DNA from: Candidatus Omnitrophota bacterium
Lineage (GTDB): Bacteria > Omnitrophota > Omnitrophia > Omnitrophales > Abzuiibacteriaceae
Assembly: GCA_016206995.1 (NCBI GenBank)
Contig: JACQQN010000042.1
Span: 1-10,371 of the forward strand
Direction: 5' to 3'
DNA length: 10,371 bases
The first letter of the stretch is position 1, and each line of letters starts with the position of its first letter. The notes below the pieces were generated by a model, which saw only the letters and a program-made list of their open reading frames with translations, had not been told where the DNA came from and made no database searches. This document shows, piece after piece, positions 1-6,980 of this stretch. The position numbers were made by a program, and so were the translations under genes.

Positions 1-1
1 C

Positions 2-157
2 TATACTGATCCTCATTCTTTCAACGAATTAAAAATCAACCAGGAAATCAATGTTGATATTTATGGCGATGAATTGACAGGAAAAAACCTTGCGCGCGAA
101 GTGACGCTTTTAAATTCTGAGGGTTCCCAAACCAACCGAGAGGAAAATCAAAGATGA
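2..157 (+). CDS. C-terminal end of an unrecognised protein (partial)
   Basis: This is the only frame open across the left edge. It gives 51 residues and ends at a TGA that overlaps the next ATG as ATGA. The visible part reads as short beta-like stretches (INVDIYGDEL, REVTLL) followed by a polar tail rich in Ser, Asn, Gln and Glu. The pattern of a short strand, a Gly turn and another strand loosely recalls the end of a small OB-fold or DUF5666-like exported domain, but too little is present to assign a family. The stop/start overlap implies translational coupling to the YHS-like gene, so the two products probably belong to one operon. The start lies outside the window. I am confident that it is coding because of the overlap geometry, and not confident of any function. 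Confidence 0.55.
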   Translation, partial: YTDPHSFNELKINQEINVDIYGDELTGKNLAREVTLLNSEGSQTNREENQR

Positions 158-711
158 AAAGGCAATCAAGTCTGTGGCTTTTGTTTTTGGCAGTTCTTGT
201 TTGTTTTGTTAGCGTTTTGCCGTCGTACGGGAAAGTGGTTGTGGATGCAAGCAAAGAATGGGATGAGACGGAAAAACCGGTTGATGCGCGAAATTTGATT
301 TGTGCTTACTGTGGCATTAATACAGCTCGTGAATATCGTGCGACGGTTGGAGGCAAGATTTACCGGTTCTGCAGTTTGGCATGCGCCCAAGCGTTTCAAA
401 TGAATCCTCAGAAGACAACAGGCCTTTTTAAGAAAGAAGAAGACGAGAAAGCAGAAGAAAAAACGACCGCCAGCGTCAAAGCGGTAGAATTTAAGCCTTA
501 TGACAAAACCAAAAAGGCAAAGAAGGACGAGAAAAAGAAAGATAAAAAAGACAAGAAAGATAAAGAAGAAGACGACAAAAAATTAGAAACTGAAGAAGAA
601 TCAAAACCAGAAGAAGGAAAACCTGTGGACGAGGGCAGTCAACAAGAAGACCAAAATAAAGACAAGGTTTCTGCCCAAAAAAGTGACACTCCTGCAATGT
701 ATTATTCTTGA
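154..711 (+). CDS. Exported YHS/TRASH-like Cys4 metal-binding protein with Lys/Glu-rich tail
   Basis: The 185-residue product has three parts. Residues 1-26 form a signal peptide: basic start MKR, a hydrophobic core, and probable cleavage near SYG-K. Residues about 46-87 form a small cysteine domain with C50-x2-C53 and C73-x3-C77 around a GGKIYRFCS core. That spacing and the Y-x-F-C-S-x2-C end match YHS/TRASH-type metal-binding domains, which in known families bind copper or other soft metals. Residues about 90-185 are low-complexity Lys/Glu/Asp and likely disordered. The protein should act outside the cytoplasm. Its ATG overlaps the preceding stop, and a DUF2231 membrane protein starts 18 bases downstream, so the two may work together in metal or redox handling (inference). 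The tail keeps one frame and is not a frameshift product. Metal identity cannot be read from the sequence. Confidence 0.8.
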   Translation: MKRQSSLWLLFLAVLVCFVSVLPSYGKVVVDASKEWDETEKPVDARNLICAYCGINTAREYRATVGGKIYRFCSLACAQAFQMNPQKTTGLFKKEEDEKAEEKTTASVKAVEFKPYDKTKKAKKDEKKKDKKDKKDKEEDDKKLETEEESKPEEGKPVDEGSQQEDQNKDKVSAQKSDTPAMYYS

Positions 712-729
712 TCAAATAGGGATGCTCTT

Positions 730-1116
730 ATGAAATTTTTATTTCACCCGATGTTGGTTCATTTTCCGATTGCATTTTATTATCTCGAGTGTCTCTTCCT
801 TTTGCTGTGGGCGATTAAAAAAGATGATGCTTTCCGGCGTTTTGCATTAACTGTTTTCCGGTTAGGCTATGGTTCGATGTTAGTTGCCATGATTGCTGGC
901 TATGTTGATAGCGGTGGAATCCATTCGCGCGTGCTAACGCATTTTATATTTGCAACGACAACTTTTACTTTGTATACGGTGCGCGCCATTCTCTGGTTCC
1001 GGATGAATCGTGTTCAGGTTTTTAATCAAAAACTTCTTTTGGCAGGTGCACTTCTTGGTGTGATATTGGTAAGCGTGACCGGTCATCTAGGGGCAGAGAT
1101 GGTTTACCATTTTTAG
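730..1116 (+). CDS. DUF2231-type four-helix inner-membrane protein
   Basis: The 128-residue product is almost entirely hydrophobic, with four predicted membrane helices near residues 8-28, 38-58, 68-90 and 101-119. The opening FHPMLVHFPIAF and the ending TGHLGAEMVY match the DUF2231 (COG4244-like) family, whose members typically start with an HP-x2-VHFPI motif and end with TG-x2-G-x2-VY. Histidines H6, H11, H71 and H119 sit in or beside helices and could ligate a cofactor such as haem or a metal, but that is inference. The gene follows the exported YHS-like gene by 18 bases, and the ATG is preceded by a short AGGGA. The DUF2203 gene begins 8 bases after its stop, so these genes look like one transcript. 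The biochemical role of the family is not established. Confidence 0.75.
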   Translation: MKFLFHPMLVHFPIAFYYLECLFLLLWAIKKDDAFRRFALTVFRLGYGSMLVAMIAGYVDSGGIHSRVLTHFIFATTTFTLYTVRAILWFRMNRVQVFNQKLLLAGALLGVILVSVTGHLGAEMVYHF

Positions 1117-1124
1117 AGAGCTTG

Positions 1125-1577
1125 ATGGATAATGAACTTAGAACCTTTACGGTGGAAGAAGCCAATCGAATCATTCCCGATTTGACGAAACTCATTCGTT
1201 TGCTTCAAGCAAAACAAAAACAAGCGCTTGATTTGGAAGTTCAAATTGATGCGCTTGAGTTGATTGCGGAACAAAAAAGTAAGAAGTCAGTTACGGAGTT
1301 GAGTCGCCTTGTGAAAGCGCATCATGAACGTGTGACAGAGTTTTATGCTGTGGTTGATCAAATTCATCAACAAGGCTGTCTTCTAAAAGATATTAATATG
1401 GGGCTCATTGATTTTTATTCGATCATGAATGGTAAGGTAATCTATCTTTGTTGGCGTTTGGGCGAAGAAAAGGTCAATTTTTGGCATGAGGTCGGACAAG
1501 GGTATGCCTTCCGGCACCCACTTACAATGGATCCTAATGACGTACAAGGCGGTGAGTCCGCGAGTTCAGAACAATGA
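1125..1577 (+). CDS. DUF2203 family protein
   Basis: The 150-residue soluble protein opens with RTFTVEEANRIIPDL, the characteristic start of DUF2203. It then has a helical, coiled-coil-like middle (residues about 20-82), a GCLLKDINMGLIDF segment, and the family signature of a beta pair and WHE motif (VIYLCWRLGEEKVNFWHE, residues 105-122) followed by GYAFRHPL. Length and domain order fit a complete family member. DUF2203 proteins are widespread in environmental bacteria and have no assigned reaction. I chose ATG 1125 over an in-frame TTG at 1122 because the purine run AGAGAG at 1115-1120 is correctly spaced only for the ATG. The gene lies 8 bases after the DUF2231 gene and 19 bases before the lyase gene, so it is probably cotranscribed with both. 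Confidence 0.85.
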   Translation: MDNELRTFTVEEANRIIPDLTKLIRLLQAKQKQALDLEVQIDALELIAEQKSKKSVTELSRLVKAHHERVTEFYAVVDQIHQQGCLLKDINMGLIDFYSIMNGKVIYLCWRLGEEKVNFWHEVGQGYAFRHPLTMDPNDVQGGESASSEQ

Positions 1578-1596
1578 AACGAGATAGGAATGTGTT

Positions 1597-2997
1597 ATGA
1601 AAAATCAAAAAATGAGAGCTGAAAAAGATTCGCTTGGAGAAATGCTGGTCCCCGAAGACGCTTATTATGGGACAGAAACGGCGCGTGCGATTCAAAACTA
1701 CCCGATTTCCGGCCTTCGGTTTCATCCTATTTTTGTGTGGGCAACTGCGGTGATCAAAAAAGCAGCTGCCGAAGTTAATATGAATCGCGGCGCGCTTAAT
1801 CCTAAAATTGCAAAAGCCATTATTCGTGCTTCTGAAGAAGTTATGGAAGGAAAGTTTCTCGACCAATTTTGTGTTGATGTTTTTCAGTCGGGCGCTGGGG
1901 TTTCTCAACACATGAATACCAATGAAGTCATTACAAATCGTGCGCTTGAGATTTTGGGTTACAAAAAAGGAGATTACAGCAAGGTCCACTCGCACGACCA
2001 CGTGAATATGGGGCAATCGACCAATGACGTCGTGCCCGCTGCGTTGCGAATAGCGGCAACAAAACTTTTGAGTGATTTTTACTCGGCAGCAGAAAAGTTA
2101 GAGAAAGCCTTTTCTGGAAAGGCTCGTGAATTCTCAAAAATTGTAAAAGCAGGCAGGACCCACATGCAAGACGCTGCTCCGGTTACGCTGGGCCAAGAAT
2201 TTAGCGGCTATGCGGCGAGTGTCCGTAAAGGTAAAGAACGCGTCGAAGAAGTTGCAAAGAATCTTTTTGAACTTGGGATTGGCGGCTCTGCGGTAGGAAC
2301 CGGTCTTAATACGACGTTGGAATATCGGAAAAATTTGGTGATGAATATTGCAAAAATTACTGAATTTCCATTTAAATCCGCTCTTAATATGTTTGAAGTG
2401 ATGCAAAGCACGGCAGATTTTAGCGGTGTTTCGGGAGCATTACGAACACTTGCGCTGAGTCTCATCCAAATCTCAAACGATCTCAGACTTTTAAGCTCAG
2501 GGCCAAAAACGGGATTCGCAGAAATTACACTCCCTTCTCGCCAGCCGGGTTCGTCCATCATGCCTGGGAAAATTAATCCTGTCATGGCAGAAGTGACTGC
2601 GATTACTTGTTTCCAGGTGGTTGGTAATGACGTTGCCATTTCGCTTGCAACTCAAGCAGGGCAGCTTGAATTGAATGTCATGATTCCGACCGTGATCCAC
2701 AATTTACTTCAATCCATTGAGATTTTGAAGAACGTTATGACGTTACTTGCTGAGTTTTGTGTGGCAGGAATCCAGGTGGATACCGGCCGGTGCCTCCAAT
2801 ATGCAGAGACAAGCTATGGGATTGCTGCTGCTCTCAATCCTTATATCGGTTATAGCAAGGCAGCCGAAATTGTGAAGGAGTCGGTTAAAACTGGCAAGAC
2901 TTTACGGGAGCTTGTCCTTGAAAAAGGCTTACTTTCAGAAGAAAAACTTTCTCAAGTTCTCTCACCAAAAGAACTTACGGAACCAAAAGTAAAATAA
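1597..2997 (+). CDS. aspA: Aspartase/fumarase-superfamily lyase, probably aspartate ammonia-lyase
   Basis: The 466-residue product is full length for the class II fumarase/aspartase family, which eliminates ammonia or water to give fumarate and works as a cytoplasmic tetramer. Signature segments are in order: DAYYGTETARAIQNYPIS near the N-terminus, HDHVNMGQSTND (S141, T142, N143), GRTHMQDAAPVTLGQEF (T188, H189), GTGLNT, and the catalytic loop GSSIMPGKINPVMAE with S320, K325 and N327. The start motif, QST rather than QSS, NPVMAE, and the AGQLELNVM segment favour aspartase over fumarase. One oddity is that the usual Thr of GAGT-S, a substrate-carboxylate ligand in characterised enzymes, is Val102 here (GAGVSQHMN), so substrate preference may differ. 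The ATG at 1597 has an upstream TAGGAA at 1585-1590. The symbol is tentative; fumarase or another lyase is possible. Confidence 0.8.
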   Translation: MKNQKMRAEKDSLGEMLVPEDAYYGTETARAIQNYPISGLRFHPIFVWATAVIKKAAAEVNMNRGALNPKIAKAIIRASEEVMEGKFLDQFCVDVFQSGAGVSQHMNTNEVITNRALEILGYKKGDYSKVHSHDHVNMGQSTNDVVPAALRIAATKLLSDFYSAAEKLEKAFSGKAREFSKIVKAGRTHMQDAAPVTLGQEFSGYAASVRKGKERVEEVAKNLFELGIGGSAVGTGLNTTLEYRKNLVMNIAKITEFPFKSALNMFEVMQSTADFSGVSGALRTLALSLIQISNDLRLLSSGPKTGFAEITLPSRQPGSSIMPGKINPVMAEVTAITCFQVVGNDVAISLATQAGQLELNVMIPTVIHNLLQSIEILKNVMTLLAEFCVAGIQVDTGRCLQYAETSYGIAAALNPYIGYSKAAEIVKESVKTGKTLRELVLEKGLLSEEKLSQVLSPKELTEPKVK

Positions 2998-3033
2998 ATC
3001 TCCAGAAACCTTTCTGAATTGAAAAGAAGAGTG

Positions 3034-3062
3034 TTGACAGTCTGAACGAAATTCTATATTAT
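3034..3062 (+). promoter_or_regulatory. Sigma-70-type promoter of the chaperonin locus
   Basis: A consensus -35 TTGACA at 3034-3039 is followed, after 17 bases, by a -10 TATTAT at 3057-3062. An overlapping TATATT at 3055-3060 would have a 15-base spacer and is less likely. The predicted transcript would start near 3069, just before the CIRCE operator, which is the usual geometry for HrcA repression. The leader to groEL would be about 140 bases. Confidence 0.75.
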
Positions 3063-3073
3063 TCCACTCGTAG

Positions 3074-3100
3074 TTAGCACTCATATCAAGTGAGTGCTAA
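3074..3100. promoter_or_regulatory. CIRCE operator (HrcA-binding inverted repeat)
   Basis: A perfect inverted repeat TTAGCACTC, a 9-base spacer and GAGTGCTAA match the CIRCE consensus without a mismatch. CIRCE is bound by the repressor HrcA, whose activity depends on GroEL, so the operon is derepressed when chaperonin is occupied by unfolded protein. The site lies just downstream of the predicted start of transcription and upstream of the first groEL. No hrcA gene is in the window. Confidence 0.97.
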
Positions 3101-3208
3101 ATCAAAAAGAAGTAACCAAAAAGTTCTCAATCTTCAAAATCATAATCATTGAGACAAAAAAAGTTTCATTATTTTTAAAACGAACAAATCACGCAGGAGG
3201 AATAAAGA

Positions 3209-4846
3209 ATGGCAAAGCAAATTTTATTTGACGAAGACGCGCGCAAGTCTATTTTGCGTGGTGTTGACCAATTGGCCAACGCGGTTAAAGTAACGCTCGG
3301 TCCAAAAGGCCGGAACGTTGTTATTGAAAAAAAGTTTGGCTCACCGACAATTACAAAAGACGGTGTGACAGTTGCAAAGGAAATTGAACTCGAGTGTCCT
3401 TACGAAAATATGGGCGCACAAATGGTGAAGGAAGTTGCTTCGAAAACTTCTGACGTTGCCGGAGATGGTACTACAACCGCAACGGTTCTTTCTCAAGCAA
3501 TCTTTCGAGAAGGTTTGAAGAACGTAACGGCAGGTGCAAGTCCGATGGCGCTCAAACGTGGCATTGACAAAGCTGTTGAAGCGTGTGTTCAAGAACTCGC
3601 CAAACTTGCCAAAATTGTCAAAGATAAAAAAGAAATTGCTCAGGTTGCGACGATTGCCGCTAATTCCGATTCAACGATTGGTAATTTGATTGCTGAAGCG
3701 ATGGAAAAAGTTGGTAAAGATGGTGTCATTACGGTCGAGGAAGCCAAATCCACCACCACCACGATGGAAGTTGTCGAAGGAATGCAATTTGATCAAGGTT
3801 ATCTCTCACCTTACTTTGTAACCGATACGGAACGAATGGAAGCCGTACTCGAAGATCCCTACATATTAATTCATGAAAAAAAGGTCTCTGCAATGAAAGA
3901 CCTAATTCCGCTTCTTGAATCGATTGCAAAGAGTGGAAAGCCTTTGCTCATCGTTGCTGAAGAAGTCGAAGGTGAAGCGCTCGCCACTCTTGTGGTCAAT
4001 AAAATTCGCGGGACACTTCAAGTGGTTGCTGTGAAGGCGCCGGGATATGGCGACCGGAGAAAAGCAATGCTTGAAGACATTGCGACTTTGACAGGTGGCC
4101 ACGCGATTACAGAAGATCTTGGAATTAAATTAGAAAATATTACGCTTAAAGATTTGGGCCGCGCAAAACGCGTGACGATTGATAAGGAAAATACAACGAT
4201 CGTTCAGGGCGCCGGAAAAACTTCTGACATTAATGCGCGCATTACCCAACTCAAACGTCAAATTGAAGAAACCGATTCAGATTATGACCGCGAGAAACTT
4301 CAAGAGCGTCTTGCGAAGCTAGCAGGCGGCGTTGCAGTGATTAATGTCGGTGCGGCCACTGAAACTGAAATGAAAGAAAAGAAAGCACGTGTGGAAGACG
4401 CACTTCACGCAACCCGCGCAGCGGTTGAAGAAGGAATTGTACCGGGCGGTGGTGTCGCACTTCTTCGCTGTATTCCCGCGCTGGATGGCGTGAAAGCAAA
4501 AGGCGATGAAAAAATTGGAGTTCAAATTGTTCGCCGCGCACTCGAAGAACCTTTGAGACAACTTGCGTTCAACGCGGGTGGTGAAGGTTCTGTTGTGGTG
4601 CAGAGAGTTCTTTCGGAAAAAGGCAATGTTGGGTTTAATGCTGAATCCGGAGACTTCATTAATATGATCGATGCTGGAATTATCGATCCAAAAAAAGTAA
4701 CCCGAAGCGCTCTTGAGAACGCAGCCAGTATTGCGGGACTTCTTCTGACGACGGAAGCCATCGTAACCGATATTCCTGAAGAAGAAAAAGCTCCTATGAT
4801 GCCACCCGGAGCCGGTATGGGTGGTATGGGCGGTGGAATGTATTAA
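3209..4846 (+). CDS. groEL: 60 kDa chaperonin GroEL, first copy (canonical GGM tail)
   Basis: The 545-residue protein is a full-length group I chaperonin that forms the double-ring ATP-driven folding chamber in the cytoplasm. It shows the ATP-site segments TLGPKGRNV (29-37), KDGVTV with D51, and GDGTTTATV (85-93, with D86). The apical segment YLSPYFVTD, RGTLQVVAVKAPGYGDRRKAM, and the hinge/ATP segment VEEGIVPGGGVALLR are intact. The C-terminus is the classic flexible Gly/Met tail ending GAGMGGMGGGMY. The start is fixed by AGGAGG at 3195-3200, eight bases before the ATG. It lies directly behind the CIRCE operator and ahead of groES, the reverse of the common groES-groEL order. This copy is the best candidate for the main housekeeping and heat-shock chaperonin. 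Confidence 0.98.
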   Translation: MAKQILFDEDARKSILRGVDQLANAVKVTLGPKGRNVVIEKKFGSPTITKDGVTVAKEIELECPYENMGAQMVKEVASKTSDVAGDGTTTATVLSQAIFREGLKNVTAGASPMALKRGIDKAVEACVQELAKLAKIVKDKKEIAQVATIAANSDSTIGNLIAEAMEKVGKDGVITVEEAKSTTTTMEVVEGMQFDQGYLSPYFVTDTERMEAVLEDPYILIHEKKVSAMKDLIPLLESIAKSGKPLLIVAEEVEGEALATLVVNKIRGTLQVVAVKAPGYGDRRKAMLEDIATLTGGHAITEDLGIKLENITLKDLGRAKRVTIDKENTTIVQGAGKTSDINARITQLKRQIEETDSDYDREKLQERLAKLAGGVAVINVGAATETEMKEKKARVEDALHATRAAVEEGIVPGGGVALLRCIPALDGVKAKGDEKIGVQIVRRALEEPLRQLAFNAGGEGSVVVQRVLSEKGNVGFNAESGDFINMIDAGIIDPKKVTRSALENAASIAGLLLTTEAIVTDIPEEEKAPMMPPGAGMGGMGGGMY

Positions 4847-4855
4847 ATTTGAGAA

Positions 4856-4886
4856 TGTAGGGGCAGATTTAAAACCTGTCCCTACA
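4856..4886. repeat. GTAGGGGC-type palindromic repeat (single hairpin)
   Basis: An 11-base arm TGTAGGGGCAG (4856-4866) faces CTGTCCCTACA (4876-4886) across a 9-base loop. All positions pair except one G-T wobble at 4863/4879. The outer GTAGGG/CCCTAC core is the same as that of the longer repeat at 5237-5319, so both belong to one REP-like family. It sits 10 bases after the groEL stop. It lacks a following T-run, so it is not a standard terminator, but it could affect transcript processing between groEL and groES. Confidence 0.7.
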
Positions 4887-4939
4887 TGTCTGCCATAATT
4901 TTCAAATCAAAATTCATATAAATTTCGGAGGAAACAGAC

Positions 4940-5230
4940 ATGAAAGTAAAGCCACTTGGAGATAAAATTTTAGTTGAAATTTTGGAAGCGGAAGAAAAGA
5001 CAAAAGGTGGAATTATCCTGCCAGACACTGCCAAAGAAGAGAAAAGCGAAGGGAAAGTAGTTGCAGTGGGTCATGGTAAAGTTCTTGAGTCTGGAAAAGT
5101 TCAGCCGCTTGAAGTGAAAAAGGGTGACCGAATTATTTTTGGAAAATATTCCGGTGATGAAATTTTGATCGATGGGAAAAAGCACAAGATCTTAAAAGAA
5201 AACGAAGTGCTCGCCGTTTTTGAAGACTAA
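4940..5230 (+). CDS. groES: 10 kDa co-chaperonin GroES
   Basis: The 96-residue protein has the full GroES pattern: VKPLGDKILVE at the start, a mobile loop from about residues 16-36 with the hydrophobic IIL triplet (25-27) that docks on the GroEL apical domain, and the closing KKGDRIIFGKYSG and ENEVLAV segments. It forms the heptameric lid of the GroEL chamber. The ATG is set by GGAGG at 4927-4931 with an 8-base gap. It is the only groES in the window and lies between two groEL genes, so it may serve both rings. No separate promoter is evident in the 93-base gap upstream, which supports readthrough from the CIRCE promoter. Confidence 0.97.
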   Translation: MKVKPLGDKILVEILEAEEKTKGGIILPDTAKEEKSEGKVVAVGHGKVLESGKVQPLEVKKGDRIIFGKYSGDEILIDGKKHKILKENEVLAVFED

Positions 5231-5236
5231 AATTTC

Positions 5237-5319
5237 GTAGGGGCATGATTTATCATGCCCGGTTTATGATTGCAATCAACAATCGATTGCTTTCCAGGCG
5301 CAATAAATTGCGCCCCTAC
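5237..5319. repeat. Composite GTAGGGGC palindromic element (two facing hairpins)
   Basis: The element is bounded by GTAGGGGC at 5237-5244 and its exact inverse GCCCCTAC at 5312-5319. The left half holds a perfect inverted repeat GGGCATGAT/ATCATGCCC (5241-5260), and the right half holds GGCGCAAT/ATTGCGCC (5297-5314). Between them lie the 10-base palindrome GATTGCAATC (5268-5277) and a GCAATC/GATTGC stem (5272-5277 with 5285-5290). Facing hairpins with shared ends look like a REP pair or a small non-autonomous transposable repeat. It fills most of the groES-groEL2 gap and ends 11 bases before the next Shine-Dalgarno site. Confidence 0.8.
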
Positions 5320-5341
5320 AAACGTTGTTAGGAGATTTCAC

Positions 5342-6952
5342 ATGCCTGCAAAAGAATTATTATATTCCGAAGAAGTCCGCGCAAAAATTAAAAAAGGTAT
5401 CGATTTGCTTGCAAGAGTAGTCAGCGTGACGCTTGGTCCTCGTGGCCGTAATGTGGTGCTTGACCGAAAATTTGGCGCACCAACCATTACGAAAGATGGA
5501 GTTACCGTCGCAAAGGAAATCGATCTTCCAGATCCGTTTGAAAATATGGGAGCACAGCTTGTTCGTGAAGTTGCTGAAAAAACATCTGACGAAGCTGGTG
5601 ATGGAACGACAACCGCGACTGTGCTTGCTCAAGCGATCGTTCATGAGGGAGTTAAAAACGTTTCGGCCGGAACTAATCCGATGGCACTCAAACGCGGTAT
5701 TGACCGGGCGGTTGAAGTGGCTGTCGCTGCCATTAAAAAGCTTTCCGTTCCCGTGAAAGGAAAAGAAGAAATCCGTGCGGTTGCTGCAATCAGCGCCAAC
5801 AACGATTCTGAAATTGGGGAGCTTCTTGCAAGTGCAATGGAAAAAGCAGGTAAAGATGGCGTGATTACGGTAGAAGAATCCAACACCATGAAAACAGAGC
5901 TGGAAGTGGTCGACGGCATGCAATTTGACCGCGGCTACCTGTCACCCTATTTTGTGACGGATGCAGAAAGAATGGAAGTGGTGCTGAAAGATGCTTACGT
6001 TCTGATTTATGAGAAAAAGATTTCCACAGTAAAAGATCTAATTCCACTGCTTGAAAAAACAGCTCGGCTTGGGAAGCCTCTTTTAATTATTGCAGATGAT
6101 ATTGAAGGGGAAGCTCTGGCAACGCTCGTTGTGAATAAAATCCGTGGAACGCTTCACGTTGCCGCGATTAAGTCTCCAGGTTTTGGCGATCGTCGAAAAG
6201 CCATGTTGGAAGACCTTGCGATTCTCACGGGTGGAAAATTTGTCTCTGAAGATATTGGTGTGAAACTTGAAAGCGTTGATATTGATGCGCTCGGTCAAGC
6301 CAAGCGGATTGTCGTTGATAAAGACAATACGACTATTATTGGCGGTGCAGGGAAACAAAATGTAATCAAGGAGCGTTGTGAATTGATTAAACGGCAAATT
6401 GAGAAGTCAGACTCCAGTTACGATAAAGAGAAATTGCAAGAACGCCTCGCGAAACTTTCAGGCGGTGTCGCTGTTGTTAAAGTAGGTGCTGCAACTGAAG
6501 TCGAGCTTAAAGAAAAGAAAGCGCGTGTGGAAGATGCGCTTCATGCAACCCGCGCAGCCGTTGAAGAAGGAATTGTTCCGGGAGGCGGCGTCGCGCTTCT
6601 TCGTTCTGTAGCAGCATTAAAATCGCTGAAATTGGGCGAGGAAGAACAAATTGGTGTTCAGATCGTCCGTCGCGCACTCGAAGCGCCCATCCGAAAAATT
6701 GCGGATAATGGCGGGTTTGATGGAATGGTTGTGGTAGGGAAGGTCTTAGAGGGTTCAGGGAACTTTGGTTTCAACGCACTGACCGGTGAGTTTGGAGATC
6801 TGGTTGAGCAAAAGGTAATTGATCCTACCAAAGTCGTGCGAAAGGCTCTTGAAAATGCAGCGAGCATCGCTGGCCTTATTCTGACAACTGAGACAGCGGT
6901 GTGCGAAAAGCCGAAAGAAAAAGACGAAGAAAAATCTAAAACCAAGAAATAA
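5342..6952 (+). CDS. groEL2: 60 kDa chaperonin GroEL, second copy (charged tail, no GGM)
   Basis: The 536-residue product is a second complete group I chaperonin. ATP-site segments are intact: TLGPRGRNV (30-38, Arg where the first copy has Lys), KDGVTV with D52, GDGTTTATV with D87, and VEEGIVPGGGVALLR. The apical and GroES-docking segments YLSPYFVTD and VNKIRGTLHVAAIKSPGFGDRRKAM are conserved. The tail differs: the Gly/Met repeat is absent and the protein ends CEKPKEKDEEKSKTKK (521-536). I chose ATG 5342, with AGGAG at 5330-5334, over a TTG at 5270, which would add 24 residues read from the palindromic repeat. It follows groES by 111 bases and is closed by the terminator at 6981. It may be a specialised chaperonin working with the shared GroES (inference). 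Confidence 0.96.
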   Translation: MPAKELLYSEEVRAKIKKGIDLLARVVSVTLGPRGRNVVLDRKFGAPTITKDGVTVAKEIDLPDPFENMGAQLVREVAEKTSDEAGDGTTTATVLAQAIVHEGVKNVSAGTNPMALKRGIDRAVEVAVAAIKKLSVPVKGKEEIRAVAAISANNDSEIGELLASAMEKAGKDGVITVEESNTMKTELEVVDGMQFDRGYLSPYFVTDAERMEVVLKDAYVLIYEKKISTVKDLIPLLEKTARLGKPLLIIADDIEGEALATLVVNKIRGTLHVAAIKSPGFGDRRKAMLEDLAILTGGKFVSEDIGVKLESVDIDALGQAKRIVVDKDNTTIIGGAGKQNVIKERCELIKRQIEKSDSSYDKEKLQERLAKLSGGVAVVKVGAATEVELKEKKARVEDALHATRAAVEEGIVPGGGVALLRSVAALKSLKLGEEEQIGVQIVRRALEAPIRKIADNGGFDGMVVVGKVLEGSGNFGFNALTGEFGDLVEQKVIDPTKVVRKALENAASIAGLILTTETAVCEKPKEKDEEKSKTKK

Positions 6953-6980
6953 ATTTCTTATATCAGTCTTCAAATGAAAG

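Noticed and set aside
430..700. Lys/Glu-rich tail of the YHS-like protein as a frameshift or misassembly
   Set aside because: The frame runs unbroken to a stop that sits properly before the next gene. Such low-complexity tails are common in exported proteins, and codons vary between Lys and Glu repeats.
3003..3016. CAGAAA-CC-TTTCTG inverted repeat after the lyase gene, as a terminator
   Set aside because: The loop would be only two bases, the stem is AT-rich and no T-run follows.
3160..3208. RNA thermometer (fourU or ROSE type) at the groEL ribosome site
   Set aside because: No upstream stretch complementary to the AGGAGG site is present beyond short U-rich runs, and CIRCE already explains heat control.
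4856..5319. GTAGGGGC repeats as a CRISPR array
   Set aside because: There are only two units of different size, and they are internally palindromic with no regular spacers.
5270..5341. TTG-initiated 24-residue N-terminal extension of the second GroEL
   Set aside because: It is read from the palindromic repeat and has no GroEL homology. ATG 5342 has a good AGGAG seven bases upstream and gives the standard GroEL N-terminus.
5360..5923. 187-codon open frame on the minus strand within groEL2
   Set aside because: It is a shadow of a strongly conserved coding gene. Its translation is Phe/Cys/His-rich without any motif, and no ribosome site supports it.
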